From: Darksidea phi
Taxonomy: Eukaryota > Ascomycota > Dothideomycetes > Pleosporales > Lentitheciaceae
Reading direction: 5' to 3'
NCBI GenBank assembly: GCA_030770425.1
Contig: JASJFT010000123.1
Coordinates: forward strand, 1 to 64,000
Length of the DNA: 64,000 nt
Every line of letters begins with the position of its first letter. Position 1 is the first letter of the stretch. The translations under genes and the position numbers were made by a program. Below the pieces are notes generated by a model. The model ran no database searches. It saw only the letters and a list, made by a program, of their open reading frames with translations, and was not told where the DNA came from. This document shows, in pieces, positions 24,254-35,827 of this stretch.

Positions 24254-24687
24254 ATGTCAGACCCACAAGGCAATGCTAAGATCTCGATAACAGTAGAGTT
24301 CAGGTATGCTTTCGGGGAACGCTCTATCTCCATTTGATTCTAATGCTGCGCAGCGGAGGGCTAGAAATGCTCTTCTCAAACGAAAGAAAGCTCCCACTTT
24401 CAATACCAGCAAAAGACAGCACTGGAGCAAGCACAAATGTAGCGTATCTTGTCGATTACCTCTGCGAAAATGCCATGAAGGATCCGAGGAAGGAACTGTT
24501 CGTTTTGGACGGTACAGTGTATGCTTTGGTTCTTGCTGGCATGAAGAGCGATCCACTAACTACCATAAGGCGACCTGGCATACTAGTGCTGATTAACGAT
24601 GCCGATTGGGAGCTCGAGGGCGAAGACAAGTACGAGGTGCAGGAAGGCGATAATATTTTGTTCGTGTCTACTCTTCATGGCGGCTGA
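24254..24687 (+). CDS. URM1: Ubiquitin-related modifier 1
   Basis: Urm1 is the ubiquitin-fold sulfur carrier for 2-thiolation of tRNA wobble uridine, and also a protein modifier. Three exons, 24254-24303, 24354-24518 and 24570-24687, give 110 residues, the usual size. The first is ITVEF; the protein continues [18 protein letters not shown], a helix [33 protein letters not shown] and [18 protein letters not shown]. The C-terminal Gly-Gly needed for activation by the E1-like Uba4 is present. The second intron (24519-24569) is 51 nt, stop-free and frame-neutral with a CTAAC branch site. If left in it would insert 17 residues in the middle of the conserved DGTVRPGILVL stretch. Confidence 0.93.
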
Positions 24688-25085
24688 TCACCACCACCCA
24701 AACTTGTTTCAAGCAAATGAATGCCATCACCCGCTCTCAAACCGTTAGTCTACTACGCAGCACTCTCTAGGACTTTATGCTGTTCATCTGTTCGTTCTCT
24801 CGGAACGGTTAGGATGTGTCAAAGCTTACATAATATCACACCATCTTCGGAACGTTTGGACACATTACACAGCAAGTCAGTCAACTAAAGCAAGATTTAA
24901 CTAAGTACGTGCTTGTGTATTGGCGTCGACCGTTTCACATAGAGTAAATTACGAATTTCGTGCATCCCTGCGCAACCCACGTGCCAACGTGACAGCGCGA
25001 CATCTGGACGCTCGAGCCAACTCAACTGTTATTACCCGAGAACAACACAACATCAACGCCCCAAAAGGGCCATGAGAGCGACGCT
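24688..25085. other. URM1-TDP1 spacer
   Basis: No gene seen. A CACGTG palindrome lies near 24978 in the presumed TDP1 promoter. Confidence 0.4.
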
Positions 25086-26979
25086 ATGGCAGATTTTGAG
25101 AACGATGAGGATCTCGAACGGGCGATTGCGTTATCTCTTACAGATGCTGAGCCTACCAACCCGCCCTCGCTTGCCGATGTGGTCGATTTCACCCTCAAAG
25201 ACGAAAACAACAACGACGACGAGGATGAGGATGAGCTGCAGCGTGCCCTCGCTCTCTCACTACAAGAGAGCGAACAGCATATCAAGCCGCTCATCCCCCC
25301 AAGATCCAACCCTAAGGCTTCCGACTTTTGCCCATCAAAGGACCCTCACGTAGCAGCACTAGAAGGCGACAAAAGCGCTCAACTTCAGGCGGAAAATTCC
25401 GTGATTTCAACGCCGAAATCTAAACCTTCTCGGCCATCTACGCTACTAGAAATGGATCGGAAAGCCATGGAACAAGAGCGACTCGCAAGACTAGGCAAGC
25501 GGAAACGCGACGCCTCGCCGGACCGACCGTCGAAGCTCGTTGCGAAGGCACTAAAGGGGCCTACAGCGTCAAATGAAAGCAGGAACAAAGGGTCAGATAG
25601 CAGTGCTGCAGGCTCACGGTACCCAAGGGGGGTTATCAAACGTACATGGGCGCACAAGCATCCCAGATCCAACGATATCAAAATCGAAGAAGTCCTTCAA
25701 GCTACAGACCTTAAGATGGCCGTTTTGAGCGCTTTCAATTGGGACGACAAATGGGTCTTCAGCAAGCTCAATCCCAACAAGATTAAGCATATTTGGTTCA
25801 TGAACGCCAAAGGAGAGGATCTGCGCCAGAAATTGCTCGAGGAGCTCGAAGAAGTGGGTATCAAGAACCTGAGACTACACTTTCCACCAATGGACGGACA
25901 GGTTTTCAACATGCATAGCAAGCTAATGCTGTTGGTCCATGAAGACTACCTCAGGGTTGTGGTGCCGACTGCGAATATGATCAAAGAAGAGTGGGGTGAG
26001 ACGAATACGGACCCGAAGGGCGTGTCGTGGCAGCCTGCGGTGATGGAGAATTCAGTCTTCTTGCTCGATCTGCCGCGCCGGCCCGATGGCGAAGCTGCCG
26101 AAGAGGTCGAGACAGCCTTTGGCAGAGACCTTGTCAATTTCCTAAGAGCGCAAGAGGCACCAAGGAACATTATCGATGGCGTGCAGAAGTTTGACTTTTC
26201 TAGGACCGGGCATCTCGCGTTTGTGCACTCAATGTAAGTTCGGAACGCCGGGGTTAGAGCTTTGGAATAACATGCGCAGCGCTGGATCACACAAAGACGT
26301 AGCTGCTGACCGCACTGGCCTGCCTGGCCTTGGTAACGCTATCCGCAAGCTGAAACTCGATGATGTTGGCATACTCGAACTCGACTACGCTTCGTCTTCC
26401 CTAGGCGCCCTCAAAGAGCCATTCCTCAAACAAATGTACCTCGCAGCCTGCGGCCTCCCCCACCTCTCCGAAAAGGCACCCTCCGATCTGCTCACTCACA
26501 TACGCATCTACTATCCCACGGACAAAACCGTCAAAAACAGCACAGGCGGCCCAGACTGCGGCGGCATTATAACGCTCTCGCGTGCCCAATACAACGCGCC
26601 CACCTTTCCCCGCCAATGCCTCCGCGACCACAAATCTACGCGCCCAGGCGTTCTCTCGCACAACAAGATGCTTCTCGCACGCGGTCGCAAGACAGACGGA
26701 AGCCCATTTGCGTGGGTCTATGTAGGGTCGGCTAATCTCACAGAGTCGGCTTGGGGAAATCAGAAGGTGCTGAAGAAAACCGGAAAGGCAGGGGTTTTGA
26801 ACATTAGGAATTGGGAATGTGGAGTCGTGGTGCCTGTGCCGGCGGAGAAGCTGAGAGGCTTGGAGTTGGGCGAGGGGGAGGTGCCGGACATGAGTGTTTT
26901 CGAGGGCACGGTTGAAGTTCCGTTTGAGTGTCCTGGAGAGGAGTACATGGGCAGCCAGCCTTGGTTCTTCCAAGACTGA
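25086..26979 (+). CDS. TDP1: Tyrosyl-DNA phosphodiesterase 1 with two UIMs
   Basis: Tdp1 hydrolyses 3'-phosphotyrosyl bonds left by stalled topoisomerase I. Two exons, 25086-26233 and 26280-26979, join over a 46-nt intron (gtaagt...gcag) to 615 residues. Both HxKx4D-type catalytic motifs are visible: MHSKLMLLVHEDYLR (His277, Lys279) with PTANM, and SHNKMLLAR (His510, Lys512) with VYVGSANLTESAWG. The N-terminal ~65 residues carry two ubiquitin-interacting-motif-like helices, DLERAIALSLTDAE (9-22) and ELQRALALSLQESE (50-63), each with the central Ala and Ser of the motif. A basic low-complexity linker precedes the catalytic domain. Nuclear location is inferred from function and from KRKRD-type basic clusters. 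Confidence 0.93.
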
Positions 26980-27300
26980 GGCGTTGGTCTATACTTGGGT
27001 GATCTGAACATGTACTATCGACCCGAAGAGCAAGACGACAAGAGGACGACATCTTACACTCTCGTAGCGCGGTGTGTTTGTGAGTCTGACGTAGGTAATC
27101 CACTAGCGCGGACCAAAGCGGCGGAGGGCGGCAGGGGATATCGGAGGTTCGGGACGCTGACGTTGCGCGATAGCTGCACGAATTTTGGCGCCTGCGCGAA
27201 CAGCAATTATCTGTGTACTTCCCCACACGCGACGTCTTTGATGGAGAAACGGCGCGCGCAGTGAGACCGACTGGAGATACTCCTTTGGTCGCCCTCCCCT
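26980..27300. other. TDP1 to F-box gene spacer
   Basis: No coding feature recognised. Confidence 0.35.
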
Positions 27301-29200
27301 ATGCCGTATCCCTCTGCGCCCCGCCGGCCGCCCTCGGCGATACACAACGACTCGACGCTGCCTGCACAGAGACCCCTTGTAACCCCTCCGCACCACACCT
27401 GGTTTACGAGTCCCGCGAGGAGTCATGCGAACTACGGACAGGCAAAGGAGCTTCCGCTGCACCTGATACAATTGATACTCGACCATGTACGTTGCATCGC
27501 GTCTTGACCAAGACCTCGTGAAGAGAGCTCTCGCTGACGGTCGCTCCAGCTCGACAATGTCGGCGACCTCGCGCGCGTCACGCGCACTTCGCGGCTCTTC
27601 TACTACATGACCCTTCCCCGACTGTACGAGGAAGTCACATTGCGTTCGTACGCGGATATTCGATATGTCAATGGTCGACCGGAAGGCTACGGGAGCGGGA
27701 GTCCGTTTGCCATGGGACTCAACACGCTGGTGTCGCGGACCTTTACCGACTATGTGCAGAGCTTTCGGGTGATCGGGGAGTGGCGGGAGCACGACGTCGA
27801 AGACTATTCGAAAGGTCGCGTGCCGGACAACAGTATGATGCTGCAGGTGGCTCTGCGCGCGGCACTGGACAAGATGAAGAACCTGAAGGCTTTCGCGTAC
27901 GTCGAGCTGCTACGCTGCCGGTGCGGACTAGCGGGATACTAACGGTAGCAGTTGGGAGCTCGATACCAAGCCATTGCAGAGTGTCTATGAGGGCCTCATG
28001 CACAAGCCCTCCCTGACCTCGCTCACTCTCCGTTGTCCAACGAGGAGGATACCCCGACCCGCGACCGCAATACCTCCCTTACCCAACCTTACTACCTTCG
28101 TAATCTACGACATCGACCCCCTCTGCTATCCTGACAACATCTCCCTCCTCCTCCTCACCGCCAAGCGCCTCACAAATCTTAAAATGCACTGGAGCCCGCG
28201 CATGCGCGACACCGGAGAAGAGTCGGTCAATCTCATGCAATACTTCGGCCGGTGTCTAACCGCCAAACACTCCATCCCCTTGAAGCGCTTAGCTATTTAC
28301 AACCTCTACGCCCGCAACCAAGACGAGGGATTCGAGTACATTACCGATCCTCTGCTGATGGAGGAGATGACATTGATGAACAGTATGGGGAGTACTGATC
28401 CGATGACGGTGTTTTTGGACGATACGTGGAGGATAAAGAGTCACCATCCCATACCACATAACCTAAAGATGATGAGGGGAGATATGATAGTTCGGCAGCA
28501 TGTGCAGATGCTGTCAAAATTCCACGGCTTGGAGCGCTTGTACCTCGTCAGTCGGTCTAAGTCTTCGAAAACCAGCAGCGCAGCAGCAACACCAATGACA
28601 CCTTGCAACGGTATCGGTACGCCAGCACGCGGAAGTCCTTTAACAGAACATGAGTGCAAGAGTCTCGCAGGCGACTACCTCGCAATCATAGAGTCTAACC
28701 ACCAGACTATGCGTCATCTACTCTTGTCCGACAGGTGGCAGCTTTCCGCCGACGCCCTCTTCAAACTCTGCCAGAGCTGTCCCCACCTCGAACAACTTGG
28801 ATTTGCCTGTGACATTCCACCTTTTGACTCGCTACGTCAAATCTTCGAGCTCGTCCCCAAACTCTGGGCTGTTCGCGTCTTAATCCCTCCAGGGTCCCAA
28901 CTTGCAGAAAAATTAGACACAATTGATACGATGGAGATGCATCAGTTCACATTGGCGACCGAGCTGTGGCGGCCGGGGTACAGAGGGTTGAAGTACTTCG
29001 CCTTGGGGGATAAGGTGTTCAAATTGGGGGGTGTGGTCTTTCCGCCTAAAGGCCGGCCAAGCGTGCCGGACAGCCAGGAAGAGAGCTTGAACGCGAGGAG
29101 ACTCGGACCGATGAGGAAGATTGAGCTGGTCGATAAGGCGAGCGTCGAGTGGATTGAAATCTGGGGCATGGATAGTGCGGAGTTTGAGGTTGGGTTTTAG
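27301..29200 (+). CDS. F-box-like protein with LRR-like body
   Basis: Probable substrate adaptor of an SCF-type ubiquitin ligase. Three exons, 27301-27486, 27550-27896 and 27952-29200, give 593 residues. Introns are 63 nt (gtacgt...ccag) and 55 nt (gtacgt...gcag with a perfect TACTAAC). After a Pro/His-rich N-terminus, LPLHLIQLILDHLDNVGDLA plus TRTSRLFYYMTLPRLYEEV has the pattern of a fungal F-box (LP.ELl..I..yL...dL...s.vck....l..PrLY). The remaining ~470 residues contain leucine-rich stretches (LTSLTLRCP, LPNLTTFVIYDID, LTNLKMHW, LERLYLVS, LRHLLLSD, LEQLGFACD) resembling degenerate LRRs. Substrate is unknown. The start ATG is the first in frame after an in-frame stop region, but a further 5' exon cannot be excluded. 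Confidence 0.75.
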
Positions 29201-30067
29201 TGTGAATCGAGTTTTTATGTCGGTTTGCTACGGTATCATGGCGGCCTTCTGGGCGTGTTTATGTGGGTTGTATTATACTGTAAGACGGGTGACTTGTTTG
29301 CTCGATGAAACAGACTTTACGATGTATTGTCAACTGCTGACCTAAATTCAAGATTTATAGAAGGAAAATGCAATACCGGCATTGCCTGGTAGACGGGCTA
29401 GTTCGGTGGACCGGGCCTTGAGGGTAGTCGAGATGTATTACGCATGAATAGAGCCATGCATGAACCACCAGTTTGATCTACTGTCATTTTGTTGTACTGG
29501 CTCTGAGGCTAATCGAGTTATGTAATGCATATGTAGAAATCTGCACTGCGTACCATTTTTCGAGGAATAGACGTTGTGTTATAGTACGTAGTTAGGATAA
29601 CTGAATATGCAACGCGTACAGGAATCATCGCGCGGTCTCTAATGTAAGGAAGAATGACTTCGGTGTATTTACCGCTGAGGGTTATAAGTACGTGTAATGT
29701 ACACAGTAGATCTCACACAACGGAGTTGGTATGCCGAGCAGGAGCGGAAGGTACAATGAGGTGAACGATTTAGAGGCTGTATAGGTCCTAAAGTGGTTCC
29801 CTCTCTGGCTGCGCATCAGAGAAGAATGGCGTAGGTTAAGAGTGCAATGGAGCATCAGAGGAGAAAGATATGGGTTAAGAATGCTGCTATGATTCGGGAT
29901 GAAGATAGATTCCACGAATATATTTGGGTAGAGAGAAATGTTAGGGAAGAAGATGGCAAGAGAGCATTGAAAGTCGGAGGTACCGTGAGGGACGTTGTAT
30001 AGGAGGGAAGTATAAATAAAAGATATAGTAGCTAAGTGGTACTTCCGTAAACTGAAACCAATCAGGA
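29201..30067. other. Convergent intergenic stretch
   Basis: It lies between the 3' ends of the F-box-like and CorA-like genes. AT-leaning, with no supported gene. Confidence 0.45.
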
Positions 30068-33000
30068 TTAAGCCCAAGATTTTCGTCGGTTTTTCATATT
30101 CTTGACCCTGAACTGGCCGGAATTTAGCGTTTCCCGGCGTCTTAACTGCCCTGAATTCCCCTGGAGATCATCTGGCTGAAGAGGTTGGGGTTCCCATATT
30201 GGCAACCGAGGAGTCCTTAACTGGCTCAGTGCGTTCCTCGCGTTGAAGTAAATGTCAATGGAACTCCGCTTCAAATCTGATCCCTTGAATGCTACCACCA
30301 ATGACACGACGATGACAATAAGGGTTAAGGGTATGGCAAACGCCCAGAAGATCCACTGGTTCTTGTCTAAGTTGCGAATGTCGTTGGTATTCATACCGAA
30401 GACGGTGGCCACGAAGGACAGCGGAAGGAAAATGAGTGTGACAGTCGTGAATACCATGAGGGCCTTGTTGTTTGCCTCGTCTTGGATGTCGATACCTAGA
30501 CGCGTGGACTCGGCCACTTCGTCGGCTTGCTCCCTGAGGCGCTCGGTTTTTTTCATGAGGGACAGGAGAAAATCCTGAAACTGCAACAGTACATCCTTCT
30601 CGGTCTTGAAGGCAAGGTTGCGGACAGGGGTCACAACACGATACGAGTCACTGTCTAGATTCTGGTACAGGGATGACATTGCCCAGCCCTGGCGGTCGAT
30701 TACAGTGAGCATGGCATCGAGTTCCTCTTTCAACATGTATAGGTCTCGAAAGACACGCTTCCGGGGATCCTTCCTCACTTCATTCCTCTATTGTGATGGT
30801 CAGTATTTTCATCGACGACCGTTACATGTGTATACTGACCAATCTTGCAATGTACATCCTGAAGTGATCTTGGACTGACAGATCTGGGTTTCGCATTCCA
30901 TCAATCGGTCTCGATACCAGGGTAATTAACATGGCAATGACCTGGAGCTCAGGTCCAGACGCCATGTAGGTTAGAGTTGAGTCGGCCTCAGCCCCAACCC
31001 GCGCCATCAGAGCAAGATCGTCCTGCGCACCATTCAAAGAAATCTCAGCCCTTTGGCCGAAGAATTGTATAGCTCCTGAATAATCCTCAACGAGGGTTTC
31101 CATCCGCTGGTAGTTCTGATGGTCAGATTCGCGTTTCCAGGCCATGAATATCTTATGGATTGACTCAACAGTGCGCCCAGAGACAAGAACAAGCGTGATG
31201 ATGTGCTCGGCCGTCTTGACCAGTGATTTTGGTAGATTGAACTTGTTTGACTTTTGCTTCGTGTTGTCCGCAACGGCATGTCGTATCTGAACAGCCACAT
31301 TCCGCAACTGCCTGAGTGTGGCCGAGATTTGCTTCAGGATCTTGCAGAGGAAGATGTCTCTCTTCCCAATCTCGAATTGTCGCTTGGAGTGCAGCCAAAG
31401 CTGCAGCTCTTCGGTCGAAACAATGCTTTGATTAGGTCCATGATTGTGCGATGCATCTGGATGCCGAAAGTGTTTTTCTTCGAGATGTGTAATGCCATCC
31501 TCACGGTTATTGAACATCGCCGGTAACACCGAGTGGTTCCCCAAGCAGCCGTAGCACCCAGAGACCGGTACAGGCGGAGCCCTGAGCTTGTGGAATTGCA
31601 TGAAACCCTCCTCTACTGAAATGTCCTGGACCACCCATGATTTCCCTTCATCCTTGGTCTCGGATTCGGTTCGAGAGACGGCGTCCTTCTCAATGGTCTT
31701 GATGGTCTGCAAAGATCAATATCTACCCAAGCAGCGGCTTACCAATTATTAATGTACATACCGATAGGATAGTGCTAAGAGAGCCGTAATACTTCTTGAT
31801 GGCTGGAGAGTCGACATATTGGCCGATAAAGCATTCTAGGAGCTCTTGGGAGATGGACATAATATCAGCCAAATACATCACAATTTTATTAATGTGCCAT
31901 CGCTCTAGCAGGTCGTACGTGGGTAGTTTGGTTTGCTGGTCATCTTTTGAATGCGGAGATATTGCCCATTTACTCTTTAGAAGAGAAATCTCGGACATGT
32001 CGACGTCTTCCGGTCCTTTCTCCGGAACTGCAGTGTAAAGCTGCCCTTTCTTATATTCCTCGCTTAGGCAATTTGAGCTTGGGAGACCAGCCAGCGTATT
32101 CCTACTCAAATTTTTTGTAACCATATTCAGTGTCATTCTCAAACTGCGAACCTCGGGTTCGTGGTCTTGATCATCCATTTGTTCATCATGTCCTTTTTGT
32201 AAATACGCAGATATATCTTTAGCCCAGGTGAGGAAAGGACTGACTTCCAACTTTGGGTCCGCAGGTGCGTCAACATTAGGAAAATAGGTCGTCTCACGTT
32301 CGTAATCCATTTGTTCGTTCGCTTGACCTGCCCCTTGCCGTTTCCGCTCAGGCAGAGAGGGGCCTGTTGGCTCCACAATGAAATGCTTCGGAGGTGGAGG
32401 TGGAGGTGGAGGTGGATTGTACGTTCGGGCTACGAATCCGAGAGGTGCTGGTGGAGGTTGCCCAGGAGGTGGTGGCTCGTCGTATACTATGCTTCGGACC
32501 TGACTTTCTGTATACCCAAATGGTGCCATACGCTTTTGCATGAAAGACTCAAGCGCTGCTTTTTGTTGTGCTTGCATCTCAATATACCGCCGCTTTAACT
32601 CCGCCTCTTTCCTCCATTCTCTCTCCTTGGCTTCGTTCTGTTCACGACGGAGTTCACTAAGCATGAACATTTCATGGTTCACTCTCCTATTTTCTTCTTC
32701 TTTCATCTCGTCCAGAAAGTCGGCAATGGTTAGGGTCTTGTCTTTCTTCTGCTCGCTTAGCTCACCTGGAGATCTCTCGAGTTCTTCATCAAGGCCCTCC
32801 CTTTCTCCTCTGTCCATTACGGGCTTTAAATGCAACGGCGCTGTATAAGCGCTGAAATCCCTTGTCTCTTCATTTACCTTCCCTTCGAATTCCTCAGGAC
32901 GTGGCCGTTCCTCTTTCTCTCCAAGCTTATTTTTGAGCAATTTCAACTCAAGCTTCAGCAGAACTATGTCCTCTTGCATTCTTCTCCAGTCCTCTGTCTC

Positions 33001-35372
33001 TCTGGAATAGGGCCCTTCGCTTTTTCCCCCCGAATATGCATTCTCTAGATTGAGAGAAATTTGAGATGATTGCGCGTCGGATATTCGTTCTGCAAGCTGG
33101 ACGGACTCAGCAGTAACTCGAGCACGTTCAAGCCTGTCATGCTTGCCCGTGTTTTCGTCATCTCCGCTTAGTCCAGAACCATTGCTTGCCGAGCGAGTAT
33201 CTGTATGCGGCTCGCTCATATCTAACGATGTTGTAGAAGGAGTATCCGAGGCGTACGGAGCTGGCACGAATTCGCTCTCCTCAATGGCAGCCTTTACAGG
33301 ACTTCCTCGTAGACTCAAACCCGAAGCCTTGGCAGCCAGCTCTTCAGAGACGTTGGTACCATGTAAAGCATCTTGAGGGGTTGGTTTGACTTGTCCTTCA
33401 GCAATCACCGGCAGGTCTTCATCAGCCAGCTCATACGAAAGCGGTACAGAAGCAAGATCTAGCATCGGCGGCAGGGACACACCACTACTTGGCCCTGCAT
33501 TATCCTTGTCCTCATACCCAACTGGGTGTTCCTCTTGCGGGGAGACCTGTTCGGCTTTATTTTTGGCTTCGGAGTAGGCTGGATTGTCTCGCCTTTTCCT
33601 TTTGGGCTTACCGAAGCCGTTTGGAAGACGGAATTCCACGTTTGACACGGTGCGAGGTCCTCTGGTCAAGTACACGACTTCACTAGCATCGTGCGTACGC
33701 CTTGCAGTTAGCGTGCTTGTCGGATCATTACGGAATACGGATGCTAGGCTATTAATAACAAAGCCTTCTCTTCTTAGCTGGGCAGCAAGGTCTCTTTTCT
33801 TTTGGTTTTGATGGGTTTGGCGAGCAACAATGCTACTATATGCGTTAGAAGGAGAGCAAATCTTGCTTGAGATTACTGCTGGCGCCACACTAACCTAGAG
33901 TTCTCCTGCGCGAGAATTAATTGGCCCTTTTCTGTCGCGGTTGAAAGCTCCGATTCTGCTTCACTGGATGCAGATGTATCCTCATCCTGAGTCACACTCT
34001 GATGGTCAATCAGATACGTGCCCTCACTAGATGTTGCTAATGTTTGCGGTTCGTGCACGGCCAAATCATGCTCCGGCGACGAAACATCTCGCCTTTTGAC
34101 CATTATGTTTATGAACCCAGACTTGGTGCTGCTCAGAATCTCTGGCCATTTCGTTGCGACTAACTCGTTACTGTCGCCTGTAATGAAGAGCTGGCAATCA
34201 TCAAGCGAGGCGTCGGTATCCATTAGGCATTCATCGATGATATATTGAGCGAGTAGCTACAGAGCTGTTAGAATCAAAGTGTAATCGAAGTTGCAAAGAT
34301 CGAACTAACCAAGAAAGTCCTACATCGATCGCTTTTCACGAAGAAGCTACGGTTGTACACATCTTTGATGTGAATGACAACAGATGAGGAGTTCATCGGC
34401 TCCACTTCTATGCCATCAGACGTGAGACAATCATCAATCGGCATTGGGCTGCAGGTAACAATAAAGTCTGTGGCCCTAGCAGTTAGACAGACGAAATAAA
34501 AACCTCAAGGCGTCTTCATACCCGAGTTAACTATCAAAACCCAAATTTGGTGCACTTCAAGAAGCCTCTGGCTAAGTCTCTTATCGAACCTGGCGAATGA
34601 ATGTTCAGCATCTCGGTCTTCCGCCGATTCGTGGTCATAAAGACATTGCAGAAGGCTTCTCGGCGGGTGTAGACCAGAAGCAGACGCAGGCAGGGCTTTC
34701 GACTGTCCTAGAGCAAGGTATGGAAAGCAGACGAACATAGCCGATACGTCCTTTCTCACATCCTTGGGATCTTCCAGATCGCATCGGAGCACAGTACCCA
34801 TTTCTATGTACTGACCGTGCACAAACGGCTTTTCGTAGAGTTTTACCCTCTTGAAAAGGCTAAGAACGGTGGCTTTGACCGCATCGCTCGAATTTCGCAA
34901 CTCGTGAACCGCTCTCTCCTGGAACGCGGCGTTAGGCCTGGTTTGCATATGAGAGGAGAATACCTTACTTGGAAATACTTAAAGTCCATAAGTTCGCTCT
35001 GAACATGTCTACCAACATTAGACCACATGATCGAAACCGTAGCCACCCCACTTACAGCCAACGGGCCAAATTCTCCCCAGAAGCGGCCTCTGGAGCCGAC
35101 TGGCTCATAAACTTCAAAGAATTCGCCCCATCGGCCTCCAGGGCAACTGCTGAACCCAAGATCACACGCCTTTGCAGATTTGACTTGATCCTTGGCACAT
35201 CCTCCAGTAGCTTCGTCGACCGCCGCGCAAATTCAATCGACGATTCAACACTGTCGATTTTGAACCGTATCGGTTTGCCGTTGAAATCTTCTGGAGCGTT
35301 GTCGTCGGCCTCTGGCGTCGATTGCAAGGCTGAATCTAAGTTGCCGCCGAGCTCCTTGATGAAGCGACCCAT
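30068..35372 (-). CDS. Ubiquitin-like domain / CorA-like membrane fusion protein
   Basis: Eight exons join without a frame break to 1,644 residues: 35372-35056, 35008-34969, 34918-34522, 34467-34310, 34256-33895, 33835-31762, 31706-30840, 30787-30068. Introns are 47-59 nt. Residues of exons 4-5 (VVIHIKDVYNRSFFVKSDRC ... LLAQYIIDECLM ... DDCQLFITG) resemble the fungal ULD-type ubiquitin-like domain. Exon 6 is long and charged: a coiled-coil stretch (KELKLLKNKLGEKEE-like; ELRREQNEAKEREWRKEAEL), then polyproline runs. The C-terminus is CorA-like: a helical stalk, TLIFLPLSFVATVFGMNTNDI with the GMN motif, and a second segment WIFWAFAIPLTLIVIVVSLV. Such proteins are usually called CorA-like or ZntB-like. 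Whether they move Mg2+ is unknown. The second exon is only 40 nt. Confidence 0.8.
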
Positions 35373-35827
35373 GAGGCAGATCTACCGTACCTAGTAAATT
35401 GAGGGATGTACTAAACAGTCAAGCTATCAAAAATTTTATGCTACAAGGATAAACCGTACGAATAAAGGAGACGATCCTGGAGCAGGTAAACATACGGAAG
35501 GATGCCCCGCCGTTCTGGGCTTGGCATACTAACTGGAAAGGGTGGGGCTAACTAACAAGTGCTGCAATGATTCGTGTCCGATTAAGCTAGCGCACGGGGT
35601 TCCTTTGAGCCGCGCGTTTCTGCCTTCGGAGTGCTCACCAGCCACCTCTACTCGCTCCTGGTTTAATACCGCATCTTTACCTGCTTTCTTCGTAAGGGTG
35701 ATGCTTGTCGAGGACAAGGATTGCGGATGTCGTTCGGCATATAATATGCTGTTGGGATGCGTCAGCTTTTTGTTCTATAAGAGTATATAGAGCAGAGACG
35801 GGGGCTTGCGGATTAAGAAAACATGTC
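35373..35827. other. Divergent spacer upstream of the GH127-type gene
   Basis: Holds the promoters of the CorA-like gene (minus) and the glycosidase (plus). No gene recognised. Confidence 0.4.
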
